Below, in pieces: positions 46,060 to 56,280 of a stretch of DNA of 64,000 nt; position 1 is the first letter of the stretch; every line of letters begins with the position of its first letter. Source of the DNA: Paralithodes platypus (lineage: Eukaryota; Arthropoda; Malacostraca; Decapoda; Lithodidae); the NCBI GenBank assembly GCA_032716605.1, contig CM064560.1:13910040-13974039 (forward strand). Direction: 5' to 3'. The position numbers were made by a program, and so were the translations under genes. Below the pieces are notes generated by a model, which made no database searches, was not told the DNA's origin, and saw only the letters and a program-made list of their open reading frames with translations.

Positions 46060-46262
46060 ATGTCCATTTTGCAGTGGAACCTTCGCAGTTTTTCTCTTCA
46101 GAGAGACTATTTGCGTTTTTTACTTTCTATTCCTTCCCCTAAGGTTGTCTGTCTCCAGAAAACTCGTCTTCTTTCTCCTCCGGTTCCTGTTCCTGGCTAT
46201 CGTTTTATTATTTCTCCTCATTCTCTTTCGGACACTTGTATTCTCCGTCCGATATCTATCTG
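46060..46262 (+). pseudogene. LINE endonuclease N terminus, truncated
   Basis: Begins MSILQWNLRSFSLQRDYL with the metal-binding Asn and continues SPKVVCLQKTRLL, where the usual catalytic Glu of QETRL is Lys. It ends at 46262, after about 67 codons, where AT-rich unrelated sequence begins. Confidence 0.75.
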
Positions 46263-46424
46263 AAATTACCCAAAGAAAAACAAAATATAAAATACTAAAT
46301 ACAGAAAGCATTAACAAGTATTTATATAGAAGATTATTTGTTTTTTATGATTTTTGTAGAACAAATATATTTATGAATTAAAAGAAACAAAAAAAGAAGA
46401 ATCTGAAAAAGAAACAGAAATTAT

Positions 46425-46607
46425 TCATATACTGTATATATACAACATAAACAATCATATACTGTATATATACAACATAAACAATCATATACTGTATATA
46501 TACAACATAAACAATCATATACTGTATATATACAACATAAACAATCATATACTGTATATATACAACATAAACAATCATATACTGTATATATACAACATAA
46601 ACAATCA
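46425..46607. repeat. 30-bp minisatellite
   Basis: Six copies of a 30-bp unit (ATACTGTATATATACAACAT plus AAACAATCAT) with almost no divergence. Confidence 0.95.
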
Positions 46608-46762
46608 AAGACACAAGTGTAACATCGAACGTATAATTGAGCAATGCAGAGAAAGTTGATAGAGCCCTTCCATAGGACCCACCAAGCACCACAGCACCCA
46701 ACCAATGTTTCTGTCCAAAATCACACCAATATCATTAATTGCTAAATACAAAAATTATACAA

Positions 46763-47045
46763 AAAAGTATAGACTAATCTAACAGCCAAAAAAAAGTATA
46801 GACTATCTAACAGCCAAAAAAAAAGTATAGACTATCTAACAGCCAAAAAAAAAGTATAGACTATCTAACAGCCAAAAAAAAGTATAGACTATCTAACAGC
46901 CAAAAAAAAGTATAGACTATCTAACAACCAAAAAAAAGTATAGACTATCTAACAGCCAAAAAAAAGTATAGACTATCTAATAGCCCAAAAAAAGTATAGA
47001 CTATCTAACAGCCAAAACAAAGTATAGACTATCTAACAGCCAAAC
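46763..47045. repeat. 28-bp minisatellite
   Basis: About ten copies of AAAGTATAGACTATCTAACAGCC with an A-run of variable length. Confidence 0.95.
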
Positions 47046-47194
47046 AAAAAATAACACAAACTCACATTTGATTAGTTAAAGGACTACAGTATATTTCAAC
47101 ATTTATAAACACCGTGACAAAGACGTAGAATTAGAATAAAACTGTTTTTCTATATTTATAAGCACTGCGGCGAAGATTTTCATAAAAAAAAGAA

Positions 47195-47204
47195 AACTGG
47201 TTAT

Positions 47205-47260
<56 letters not shown>

Positions 47261-47317
47261 TGTATATATGTATATGTACAGTATATGTATATATATATGT
47301 ATATATATAATGATCTC
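47195..47317. repeat. (AT)n microsatellite
   Basis: AT run followed by TGTATATATGTATATGTACAG-type sequence, directly upstream of the LINE fragment. Confidence 0.95.
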
Positions 47318-48310
47318 ATCTGTACCTCTAATCTATTCCACTCATATGCTGATGCCTCTATCTATCTATTGACGGACACCGTGATCCCAAAGGTTTGGCC
47401 AATGATGACTCTACCTCACACTATTCAACTAGTTTTCCACAACAACCCGCCATGCAATCACTCCAAAAGTCATGTGATGGGGCCATGGAACGCCTATCTT
47501 CTGATCTATCAACTATTTCTGATTGGGGCAGAGTAAATCTTCTTAGTTTCAATGCCTCCAAGACCAAATTTCTTCCTGTATCTACCTGTTGCAATCTTCC
47601 ACAAGACTATCAATTACTCTTAAAAATACAAAAATCAAGCCTTCATCTTCTCTTAATATTCTTGGTGTATCGTTTTCATCCAACCTTTCTTGGAAATATC
47701 ATATTACCACTCTTGCTAAAACAGCCTCCCAGAAGTTAGGTGTGCTCAACTGTCTCCGTGGGTTCTACACCTTCGCACAGCTTCTTGTTCTTTATCGGGG
47801 TACAGTGCGCTCCTGTATTAAGTATTGTTCGCATGTGTGGGGAGGTTCCACCCATACCACACTTCTCGAACGAGTAAAATCAAATGCATTTCATCTCATC
47901 AACTCACTTCCTCTTACTAGTTCCTTACAGTATCTTTCTACACGCCGCAATGTTGCATCTCTTTCACTCTTCTATCGCTATTACAACAATCAGTGTTCTT
48001 CAGATCTCTGTCAGAGCTTCTCCCTAGCGGTGAGTGCAAGGCACCCGCCTTTCAACACTGTCCCTCTCCTATTCTGTCCAGCTTTCCGACCCAAGAATGG
48101 CAAATTTTGTCAGTCTTTCTTCTACTCAACAAGTGAACTCTGGAACTCTCTCCCTCAATCAACCTTTCCTTCATCCTATGACTTAAACTGCTTTAAACTT
48201 CGTGTGTCCAGGCATTTTGACCCTAAATTTGGCTCTCTGTCACTCCTTTGGCTTTGGGGGAGACACTCGTTTAGGCAACCTGCCTTTTGTCTCCTTCATA
48301 CACATAGAAC
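47318..48310 (+). mobile_element. Jockey-like LINE 3' part (RT C terminus)
   Basis: Frames 47395-47739 and 47589-48413 encode RT palm to C-terminal sequence: AMERLSSDLSTISDWGRVNLLSFN, LNILGVSFSSNLSWKYHI, ASQKLGVLNCLRG, SCIKYCSHVWGG, LSLFYRYYNNQCS and SYDLNCFKLRVSRHF. The family matches 32801-33478. One frameshift lies near 47600, and YADAS replaces the usual YADDT at the palm. The 3' untranslated region continues to about 48310 (TTTGTCTCCTTCATACACAT). Confidence 0.82.
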
Positions 48311-48831
48311 AAAACATCAAGATAGCAACAATATATCATCCGGCTGTAATGAACCGAGTATAGTTAACAATACTGAATTATTCCTTCATTTATCATCAGT
48401 ATGTTGTAGCTGACGAGTCCCATCCACCCGGATTTGTATAAGGTTGTCTCCCCTAGATGAGTTGCCTACCAAGGCTAACATGCCAATAACATTATACTAT
48501 ATTACTTGGAAACTTTACTAAAATGTCAAATTGTAAAATTTATAATATATATTATGATATTAGTGGCAGCACGTACAGTTGGCCAAATAAGTCGTGGCGC
48601 CGCTTTCATTACGTTTTGCTCGCTGTTTGCTGTATTAATGTCTGTCAGATGTTGAATAGGGTGTGTAAACATAGGATTATGTTTGAATATCTCACTCGAA
48701 ACAATAAATTAATGTTTAGACAGTGCTGATACCAATTATTGATCGAAATATACTTGGTGCTGCAACATGACTTATTTGGGCGACTGTACAACTTGCTTAA
48801 TCCTTGTATTGGAGTCATGCAACGCACTTAT
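48311..48831. other. No gene seen
   Basis: Unique AT-rich sequence. An imperfect inverted repeat (GGCCAAATAAGTCGTGGC at about 48579 and GACTTATTTGGGCGAC at about 48768) could bound a small element of about 200 bp. Confidence 0.45.
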
Positions 48832-49046
48832 TTAACCCCTTCTGTATCGTCGACGTATTTTGTATTTTATTTCAGCTACATTTAGACCATTTGATGCAGC
48901 TTAGGAAGGATAAATGGTAGCTAAAGGGATTAATTGAGATAGTCTGTAGCTTTGTAATTGGTAGACATACTTCCTAAGCTGAATAAAATCCTCTAATAGT
49001 AGCCAAATTAAAGTGAACAGGACGTCGCCGGTACGGAAGGGGTTAA
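48832..49046. repeat. TTAA palindromic MITE, 215-bp copy
   Basis: TTAACCCCTTCTGTATCG at the left pairs with CCGGTACGGAAGGGGTTAA at the right, and the inner GCAGCTTAGGAAGGA pairs with TTCCTAAGCTGAATAA. Length is exactly 215 bp including both TTAA. No ORF. Confidence 0.88.
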
Positions 49047-49299
49047 GGAACACCTAGGACTATTTAAGTAAGGCATTTCTTCAATTTCATAGGTTGAGGG
49101 TTAAGGCACTATAACATGAAGCTAACATAATATGCTATATAGTATCCTCAGACAAACCCCGTCTTGTTAACATTAAGGGGCCCACCTCGTTTTTTTTCTC
49201 TCTCTCTGGGTTGTATCCATTCGGCCTATTAAAATATATTTAAAAAAAAAAAATTGACAGCAGGCTGAATGTGTACATTTTTCGATATAAAAATGTCTC

Positions 49300-51237
49300 T
49301 GATGCTGCACAAAAGGGCCTCCAGCAAACTATCGATCTCACTTCACCCTGTTTACTACCACAGATCCTTCTTATGCTGCACAAAAGGGCCTCCAGCAAAC
49401 TATCGATCTCACTTCACCCTGTTTACTACCACAGATCCTTCTTATGCTGCACAAAAGGGCCTCCAGCAAACTATCGATCTCACTTCACCCTGTTTACTAC
49501 CACAGATCCTTCTTATGCTGCACAAAAGGGCCTCCAGCAAACTATCGATCTCACTTCACCCTGTTTACTACCACATATCCTTCTTATGCTGCACAAAAGG
49601 GCCTCCAGCAAACTATCGATCTCACTTCACCCTGTTTACTACCACAGATCCTTCTTATGCTGCACAAAAGGGCCTCCAGCAAACTATCGATCTCACTTCA
49701 CCCTGTTTACTACCACATATCCTTCTTATGCTGCACAAAAGGGCCTCCAGCAAACTATCGATCTCACTTCACCCTGTTTACTACCACAGATCCTTCTTAT
49801 GCTGCACAAAAGGGCCTCCAGCAAACTATCGATCTCACTTCACCCTGTTTACTACCACAGATCCTTCTTATGCTGCACAAAAGGGCCTCCAGCAAACTAT
49901 CGATCTCACTTCACCCTGTTTACTACCACAGATCCTTCTTATGCTGCACAAAAGGGCCTCCAGCAAACTATCGATCTCACTTCACCCTGTTTACTACCAC
50001 AGATCCTTCTTATGCTGCACAAAAGGGCCTCCAGCAAACTATCGATCTCACTTCACCCTGTTTACTACCACAGATCCTTCTTATGCTGCACAAAAGGGCC
50101 TCCAGCAAACTATCGATCTCACTTCACCCTGTTTACTACCACAGATCCTTCTTATGCTGCACGAAAGGGCCTCCAGCAAACTATCGATCTCACTTCACCC
50201 TGTTTACTACCACAGATCCTTCTTATGCTGCACAAAAGGGCCTCCAGCAAACTATCGATCTCACTTCACCCTGTTTATTACCACAGATCCTTCTTATGCT
50301 GCACAAAAGGGCCTCCAGCAAACTATCGATCTCACTTCACCCTGTTTACTACCACAGATCCTTCTTATGCTGCACAAAAGGGCCTCCAGCAAACTATCGA
50401 TCTCACTTCACCCTGTTTACTACCACAGATCCTTCTTATGCTGCACAAAAGGGCCTCCAGCAAACTATCGATCTCACTTCACCCTGTTTACTACCACAGA
50501 TCCTTCTTATGCTGCACAAAAGGGCCTCCAGCAAACTATCGATCTCACTTCACCCTGTTTACTACCACAGATCCTTCTTATGCTGCACAAAAGGGCCTCC
50601 AGCAAACTATCGATCTCACTTCACCCTGTTTACTACCACAGATCCTTCTTATGCTGCACAAAAGGGCCTCCAGCAAACTATCGATCTCACTTCACCCTGT
50701 TTACTACCACAGATCCTTCTTATGCTGCACAAAAGGGCCTCCAGCAAACTATCGATCTCACTTCACCCTGTTTACTACCACAGATCCTTCTTATGCTGCA
50801 CAAAAGGGCCTCCAGCAAACTATCGATCTCACTTCACCCTGTTTACTACCACAGATCCTTCTTATGCTGCACAAAAGGGCCTCCAGCAAACTATCGATCT
50901 CACTTCACCCTGTTTACTACCACAGATCCTTCTTATGCTGCACAAAAGGGCCTCCAGCAAACTATCGATCTCACTTCACCCTGTTTACTACCACAGATCC
51001 TTCTTATGCTGCACGAAAGGGCCTCCAGCAAACTATCGATCTCACTTCACCCTGTTTACTACCACAGATCCTTCTTATGCTGCACAAAAGGGCCTCCAGC
51101 AAACTATCGATCTCACTTCACCCTGTTTACTACCACAGATCCTTCTTATGCTGCACAAAAGGGCCTCCAGCAAACTATCGATCTCACTTCACCCTGTTTA
51201 CTACCACAGATCCTTCTTATGCTGCACAAAAGGGTCT
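49300..51237. repeat. 71-bp satellite derived from the MITE core
   Basis: About 27 head-to-tail units with a 71-bp period (CAAAAGGG at 49381 and 49452). A unit contains GGCCTCCAGCAAACTATCG, TCTCACTTCACCCTGTTTAC and CAGATCCTTCTTATGCTGCAC. These blocks match in order 51704-51782, the centre of the MITE at 51624-51838 (GGACCTCCAGCAATTAAC, ATCTCACTTAACCC, AGGTCCTTCATAAACTGCAC). Copies are almost identical. No stop codon occurs in any plus-strand frame, which produces long spurious ORFs. Confidence 0.93.
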
Positions 51238-51290
51238 AAATTTAGAGCTAGAATATAATACAAAAGACGTCGCCGGTACAGTAGGGTTAA
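51238..51290. repeat. MITE right terminus closing the 71-bp array
   Basis: Immediately after the last satellite unit comes TTTAGAGCTAGAATATAATA and then GACGTCGCCGGTACAGTAGGGTTAA, the right end of the MITE in correct register. A matching left terminus is not found before 49300. Confidence 0.85.
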
Positions 51291-51305
51291 GAGGAGATTA
51301 TCAAT

Positions 51306-51615
51306 GAAGTTTTTGTTTCTGGATTTCCTTCTCCCTCATGTTTAGCCCCATTAGTGTTTATATATGAAAAAGTTCGCCCAATTAATTTGGCGGTATTAAG
51401 ACCTTTCGCCTCATTTCTGTCAATTTTAAGACCTTTCGAGCCATTTAGGTGTCGATCTTCTTCCTGGCGAGCGATAGCAAGACTGTAATTTAGGAAGAAC
51501 CAGCTTAAAGCCTTAATTTTTTTCTAGCGAAAAATGTACACATTTATCTTGAAGAGGGATCTTGAGGGTATCTTTCTAAGCTTGTTGGAGGTCTAGGGAG
51601 CAAACTAATAACCTT
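51306..51615 (-). repeat. Repeat family B, reverse copy
   Basis: Contains CTCATGTTTAGCCCCATTAG, TTCGCCC, ACCTTTCGCC and TGGCGAGCGATAGCAAG, the complements of the motifs at 6485 and 51840, in reverse order. With the forward copy at 51840 it forms a large inverted repeat around a MITE. Confidence 0.8.
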
Positions 51616-51623
51616 CCCTTAAC

Positions 51624-51838
51624 TTAACCTCTTCTGTACCGGCGCCGTCTTTTTGACGTTATTCTGGCTACTATTAGACGATTAGATTCAGTTTAGGAAG
51701 GACCTCCAGCAATTAACAGGCTTCGAACTATCTCACTTAACCCTTTTTACTGCCAGAGGTCCTTCATAAACTGCACAAAATCTTCTAAATATATCTTGAA
51801 TAAAAATAAAATAACGTTGCCGATACAGAAGGGGTTAA
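51624..51838. repeat. TTAA palindromic MITE, 215-bp reference copy
   Basis: Runs from TTAACCTCTTCTGTACCGGC to GCCGATACAGAAGGGGTTAA, 215 bp. The arms GATTCAGTTTAGGAAGGACC and GGTCCTTCATAAACTGCAC are near-complementary. The TTAA duplication and CCC/CCT ends fit a piggyBac-type non-autonomous element. It sits in the middle of an inverted repeat of family B. Confidence 0.88.
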
Positions 51839-51839
51839 G

Positions 51840-52180
51840 GGGATGGTGGCTACCTAATTAATTCAGTTATTCAAACCTATTTTTTGGTTTCCTCCCTAGA
51901 CCCCCACCAAGCTTAAAGAAACACCACCTAGACTCTCCTTCAAGATAAATTTGTAAATGTTTCGGTAGGACGGTTCCTCTTAAAATTACAGGCTCGCTAT
52001 CGCTCGCCAGGAAAAATTTGACAGGTAAATGGCACGAAAGGTGTAAAAACTAACAATGCAATGGGGCGAAAGGTGTTAAAATCGCCAAACTAATGGGCCG
52101 AACGTCTTAAAATCTCAAAACTAATTGGGTTAAACACAAGGGAGAAAGTGGTCCAGAAAAACGCCCCATCTCCCCATAAG
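51840..52180 (+). repeat. Repeat family B, forward copy
   Basis: GCTCGCTATCGCTCGCCAGGAAA, GGCACGAAAGGTGTAAAA, AATGGGGCGAAAGG, ATGGGCCGAACGTCTTAAAA and CTAATTGGGTTAAACACAAGGG follow the family order. Confidence 0.8.
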
Positions 52181-52203
52181 ACTATATACTGCTAAGCAAT
52201 AGT

Positions 52204-53972
52204 CTACTTCTTCATGTTGTTGATAGCCTTGCCAATCCATGCTGCTTCAGGCTTTGTATATCCTATGGCCATTTGCATTCCGGTCCAGGAGCCAAGGGGT
52301 TCCGGTTCCGAGGTTGTCAGTTCGGTTTTCAAATGGTTGAGGAAATCATTACAATCACCAGACGGCCACTGCTCTCTCTTCATCTCCTCAATAACTGTGT
52401 CTAGGGTCTGGTGGTTCTTGTTGTAGCTCCATTTTTTATCTTAGTAAGACGACATTTGAGGTCATGAAAGAGTTCCGCAAGTGTTTCCGCCAGTGTATCT
52501 ACCTCCTTAGATATCTGATGTTGTGTATGTTTCAGTTGTCTTATATTTTCCTTTTTAGACTTGAAGTCTTTCTCAGCTTCTTTATCAAGCTGGTACATCC
52601 TCTCTGGGTTGTGTTCCTTCATCTCATGCTTGCAACCTTCATGCTTGCAGAATTCTTCTTTCATCGCAGGACATTCTCCCCAGAATTTATAGTATGCTGT
52701 TTTGGCGCCTAAGAATACTGGGAACGTTCCACCAGTACCAAGTGTTAGTGTAGCAGCTGAAAGAACGAGACCAACTGCTTCTGTTCCACTCAAATCATTA
52801 AGGTGATCCAAAATGGTTTTATCTCTATCAGTTTCCACAACTATGTCATGAGCAACTAAAGCATCAACAAAAACGTCTTTAGAAGCTTCTCCCCATTGTG
52901 TGTTTCGGCAAACATTGCCACATATTTGCTTACATTCATTACATCTGTGTATATGTATGTCCCCGAGATCATTTGTTATCATATTCATAATCGAATATAC
53001 TGAGTCAGTTTTGCTTTCTTCAAGTTTATCTGTTATTTTGTTTAAAGCAGTTATCTTCTCGACTGTGCCTTTTATATTTGCCTTTATTTGTTCCTTAGTT
53101 TCCTCCTTGCATGCTGTCTCAGATGCTAACTTACGTGTTTGTTCAATATTCACCCCGAGAGAGTCTTGCAAATTGTTAAAGAAGAGATGTAACTCTTTGG
53201 TCAAACATTTCCACCTCATTTCAGCAAAGTCGTCTGTATTGGTCTGATAGAAGCCTGGTGTGTTGTCAAGCTTGTAGGTCTTCTTAGGGTACACACCACA
53301 GGCTCTCAATTTCTTTAAAACAAGAATTTCATCACCATGGGTAGCATATGTTGCCAGTAAATTGGTAATGTTTGTAACATTTTCTCCAAGACTGTTCTTA
53401 ATTGCTTCCAGAACTTGGTTGTGATGAAAGACTCTGTTATCACTTGCCTTGGCTATAATAGCAATGCAGTTGAGCACATTGCAGTCAAAGTCATTCATCA
53501 GAAAGTTTCGTAGCCTGCAATTTAGTTCCTCATCAACTCCCCGTGTGTCATTAAAGCCAGGAGTATCGATAAGCAGGTAGTTGGTGTTCCCTGTCATGCC
53601 AGGCTGGTGGTTTATCACATAGACTGTGATGTAATCTGTCTGGCTGTCGACAGCAGTGCGTGGAATGTCATCATCTCTTTGGTCTTTAAGTCTGAACCTG
53701 AATGAATCCCTGTAAGAGACCTCATAGAGAAAGTTGACCATGGCGTTTATGGCGGACGTTTTGCCAGCACCCGTCTCCCCTAGCATCAGGACTGATTTAC
53801 TGCTTGCCTGATCTGTGTTCCTGGGGCCCACACTCATCACTTGGATATTATTGTTTTTATCTTGCTTGATGATCTCGGTTCTCAGCTGGTAGACTGGCAG
53901 GTGTTCAGACTCATTCACCAGCTCGGACCACTCGCTCCTTTTCATAGTATCTCTTACTGTAACATCCCCCAT
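52204..53972 (-). CDS. AIG1/GIMAP-like GTPase, frameshift near C terminus
   Basis: The main exon frame (53972 to 52401, 523 codons) has a P-loop GETGAGKT (residues 65-72), Switch II/G3 DTPGF (136-140) and a Cys cluster CNECKQICGNVC (344-355). CPAM and CKHEGCKHEMKEH follow (434-453), then a Lys/Glu-rich predicted coiled coil. This architecture fits the invertebrate/fish family of AIG1-type GTPases, many linked to immunity, which bind GTP and act in the cytosol or on membranes. After TKIKN the frame stops at 52401, but a shift at the T6 tract (52432-52437) opens a further frame of about 70 codons (LDTVIEEMK...AINNMKK) ending at 52204. The Met at 53972 is preceded by an acceptor-like TTTATTTAACAG. 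Confidence 0.8.
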
Positions 53973-54110
53973 CTTGATCCCAGAGCAATCTGTTAAATAA
54001 AGAACATTGTGATTCAATGTACACTCACCAGGAGTATATATATATAAAGAAAGGAAAGAAAAAAATGTAATAAATCAAGCTTAGGGTGCTTACATCTTGT
54101 TTTGTTTTAC

Positions 54111-54183
54111 CGCGGTCTTCATCTCTGTATCTTTGCACTATGGAGCCTGAGGTAGGTAATATAGCATGGAAGACAGGGGCCAT
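54111..54183 (-). CDS. Candidate upstream exon of the AIG1-like gene
   Basis: An ATG at 54183 in a favourable context (AAACAATGG) opens a 24-codon frame (MAPVFHAILPTSGSIVQRYR) ending at a GCG|GTAAAA donor. Joined to the acceptor at 53990 it is in phase with the main frame, giving D-CSGIKMGDV. The donor is weak, and an alternative GTAAGC donor nearby is out of phase. No similarity supports it. Confidence 0.3.
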
Positions 54184-54511
54184 TGTTTATTATTCAGGTT
54201 GCTACAGTTGACCTCCCAAGGTGGAATGCTCAAATGTCCACTTACTCAAGGTTCTATATTTACCTATCATTTAAGTAAACAATATGGATTGCACAAAACC
54301 AGATTCAAATTAGCTAAGAAAATAAGCTGGTTTCTGTAGTGGATGCTCGACTATAGACCTTATGTAAGTATTTAATCAAGTAATTGAGACAATAGATTTG
54401 TTGAAAGAAAAATACCTATGCATAACATTTATATAATACGATAAGGTATTTGACTCAGTCGAATTTTCATCTTTTCAAAGAGTTCAGAATCAATGGGTAA
54501 AAAAAAGAACT

Positions 54512-54640
<129 letters not shown>

Positions 54641-54970
54641 AAAGGTAAATATTAAACATAGCTATGGTACAGCAACAATAAAGTTTGACAAGAAAATGAG
54701 AGAAGACCACTTAAAAGATGGTAAGACAGGGAGACAGAATTTCACCAAAGCTGTTCACTTTGTGTTTGGAAGACCCATTTAGGAATCACGAATGGGGCAT
54801 CAAAAGAATATACATTTATGGAGAGTTACCGAATGAGAGTACCTCTGGTTTCCGAGTTACATGGGTTGGTTATTTCTACATTAGGTAATGGTTAGCTTTG
54901 TTAGTAGGAAATGGGCGGTTCCTCCCAAGCAAAATTAACTATTAGGATGATAGACTAAACTAGACCTGGC
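54641..54970. other. No gene seen
   Basis: Unique AT-rich DNA between the microsatellite and the 86-bp repeat. Confidence 0.5.
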
Positions 54971-55316
54971 AAAAGATGTTGTTAAGGGTAGATAGGTGTA
55001 TAGGAGGAACTGTAGTCATTTAACAGACACGATATAAGCATACCCTACCACAGTTACCAAAGATGTTGTTAAGGGTAGATAGGTGTATAGGAGGAACTGT
55101 AGTCATTTAACAGACACAATATAAGCATACCCTACCACAGTTACCAAAGATGTTGTTAAGGGTAGATAGGTGTATAGGAGGAACTGTAGTCATTTAACAG
55201 ACACGATATAAGCATACCCTACCACAGTTACCAAAGATGTTGTTAAGGATAGATAGGTGTATAGGAGGAACTGTAGTCATTTAACAGACACGATATAAGC
55301 ATACCACAGTTACCAA
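54971..55316. repeat. 86-bp tandem repeat, four copies
   Basis: Copies begin at AAAGATGTTGTTAAGGGTAG (about 54975, 55060, 55146 and 55232) with an 86-bp period. The last copy lacks a few bases (CCCTA) near its end. Confidence 0.92.
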
Positions 55317-55410
55317 ATGACAAAATGCCACAGACTTCCTAGTATATTCATATGTGTCTTGGGATAGGATTGTGTGTATTGTGTTCCCAACTGGAACATG
55401 AAGTTATGCC

Positions 55411-55896
55411 TTAACACTCAACGAGCGGCCTAGGCGGTATATTTGACCGTGCCGCCCAGCGTTTTTTTTTTACCATAAATGGGGTTGTTTCCGCGCTCTT
55501 TTTCATGCATAAACAAGAGCCAGAGCGTAATACAAGTATGTATCCCTGAAAGGGCGTAAATTGAGCTTTCCAATGACACCCGAACAATTCTTCTACGATC
55601 ACTGGTTGTCTTGCAACGATCGTGCAACCGAAGGGCAAAATCGCTAAAATACGGTAATTTTGTTACATAATTACGTGTGTAGCAAGTGAGAGAGGGTGGA
55701 GTAGAGTGGAGTAAATGTCATTGGGCCCACAACGGTCGTGGCGAGTGGTCATGAGGTAACCTATGCGCCTCCCACTGTTGGGCTCTCTCAGAGCCAATAT
55801 TGCACCAAAATAGCACACAGACTTAAGTCGGGCCCCGCCACATTGTCCAGCTTTTTAGATACAGACTTAAGTCGGGCCCCGATAGACAAGGGTTAA
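55411..55896. mobile_element. Possible TTAA-flanked element
   Basis: Bounded by TTAA at 55411-55414 and 55893-55896. The ends TTAACACTCAACGAGCGGCC and the complement of the right end, TTAACCCTTGTCTATCGGGG, agree at 12 of 20 positions. CAGACTTAAGTCGGGCCCCG occurs twice near the right end. No transposase ORF. It may be a piggyBac-type non-autonomous element, but the match is weak. Confidence 0.35.
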
Positions 55897-55905
55897 GACA
55901 AAGCA

Positions 55906-56280
55906 ATGGCTTTTATATTTTTACTAGGCATAGGGGGAAGGCTAATTCATTGTTATCTAAAGTTTGGGAGGGTGAATTTGATCAATCCCGCTGTTTGTCG
56001 ACTTCAGGAATCTTGGATGTCTTGGGTTGGTATTGAAGGCTGGGGACTGTGGCAAGCTTATGTCCTACAGCTCTGGACTCACTCTGGCATGGTCTTCTTT
56101 CTCAAAGTGGTTACTTTCCATGGGGAGAACAGGCAGCCAAGGTCCTTTTATTCCATGGCCAAACAGTGTCTTCACTACCAAGTGATCGAGAAGGAAAAAC
56201 CTTGTAAACAATCCATAGCCCTACCTCGAACCAAGGCTAAATCAGTTGTTGAGTCAGAGAAATTTATAGATGTTTCTTAG
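55906..56280 (+). CDS. Hypothetical ORF, 124 codons
   Basis: A plus-strand ORF with hydrophobic and aromatic residues near its N terminus (MAFIFLLGIGGRLIHCYL) and a basic C terminus. No recognised domain. It lies between a repeat and a gypsy-like region, and codon pattern does not clearly support coding. Possibly part of a degraded mobile element. Confidence 0.25.
   Translation: MAFIFLLGIGGRLIHCYLKFGRVNLINPAVCRLQESWMSWVGIEGWGLWQAYVLQLWTHSGMVFFLKVVTFHGENRQPRSFYSMAKQCLHYQVIEKEKPCKQSIALPRTKAKSVVESEKFIDVS

Larger units (their letters stand above)
42903..46262 (+). mobile_element. LINE 5' half: leader, ORF1 and start of endonuclease
   Basis: A GC- and pyrimidine-rich leader (42903-43700), an ORF1 with zinc knuckles (43707-45800) and an endonuclease start (46060-46262). 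The sequence then switches abruptly to AT-rich DNA. Preserving the 5' half and losing the 3' half is the reverse of the usual LINE truncation. The RT fragment at 47318-48310 on the same strand could be the missing 3' part (see findings). Confidence 0.75.

Noticed and set aside
49269..51307. Three overlapping ORFs of 600-680 codons with a perfect 71-residue repeat
   Set aside because: They arise because the 71-bp satellite unit lacks stop codons in every plus-strand frame; the same DNA is open in all three frames and derives from a noncoding MITE.
54010..54017. Upstream Met (54017) of the AIG1-like ORF
   Set aside because: The residues before MGDVTV cross a TTTATTTAACAG acceptor-like sequence and have no family similarity; they are probably intronic.
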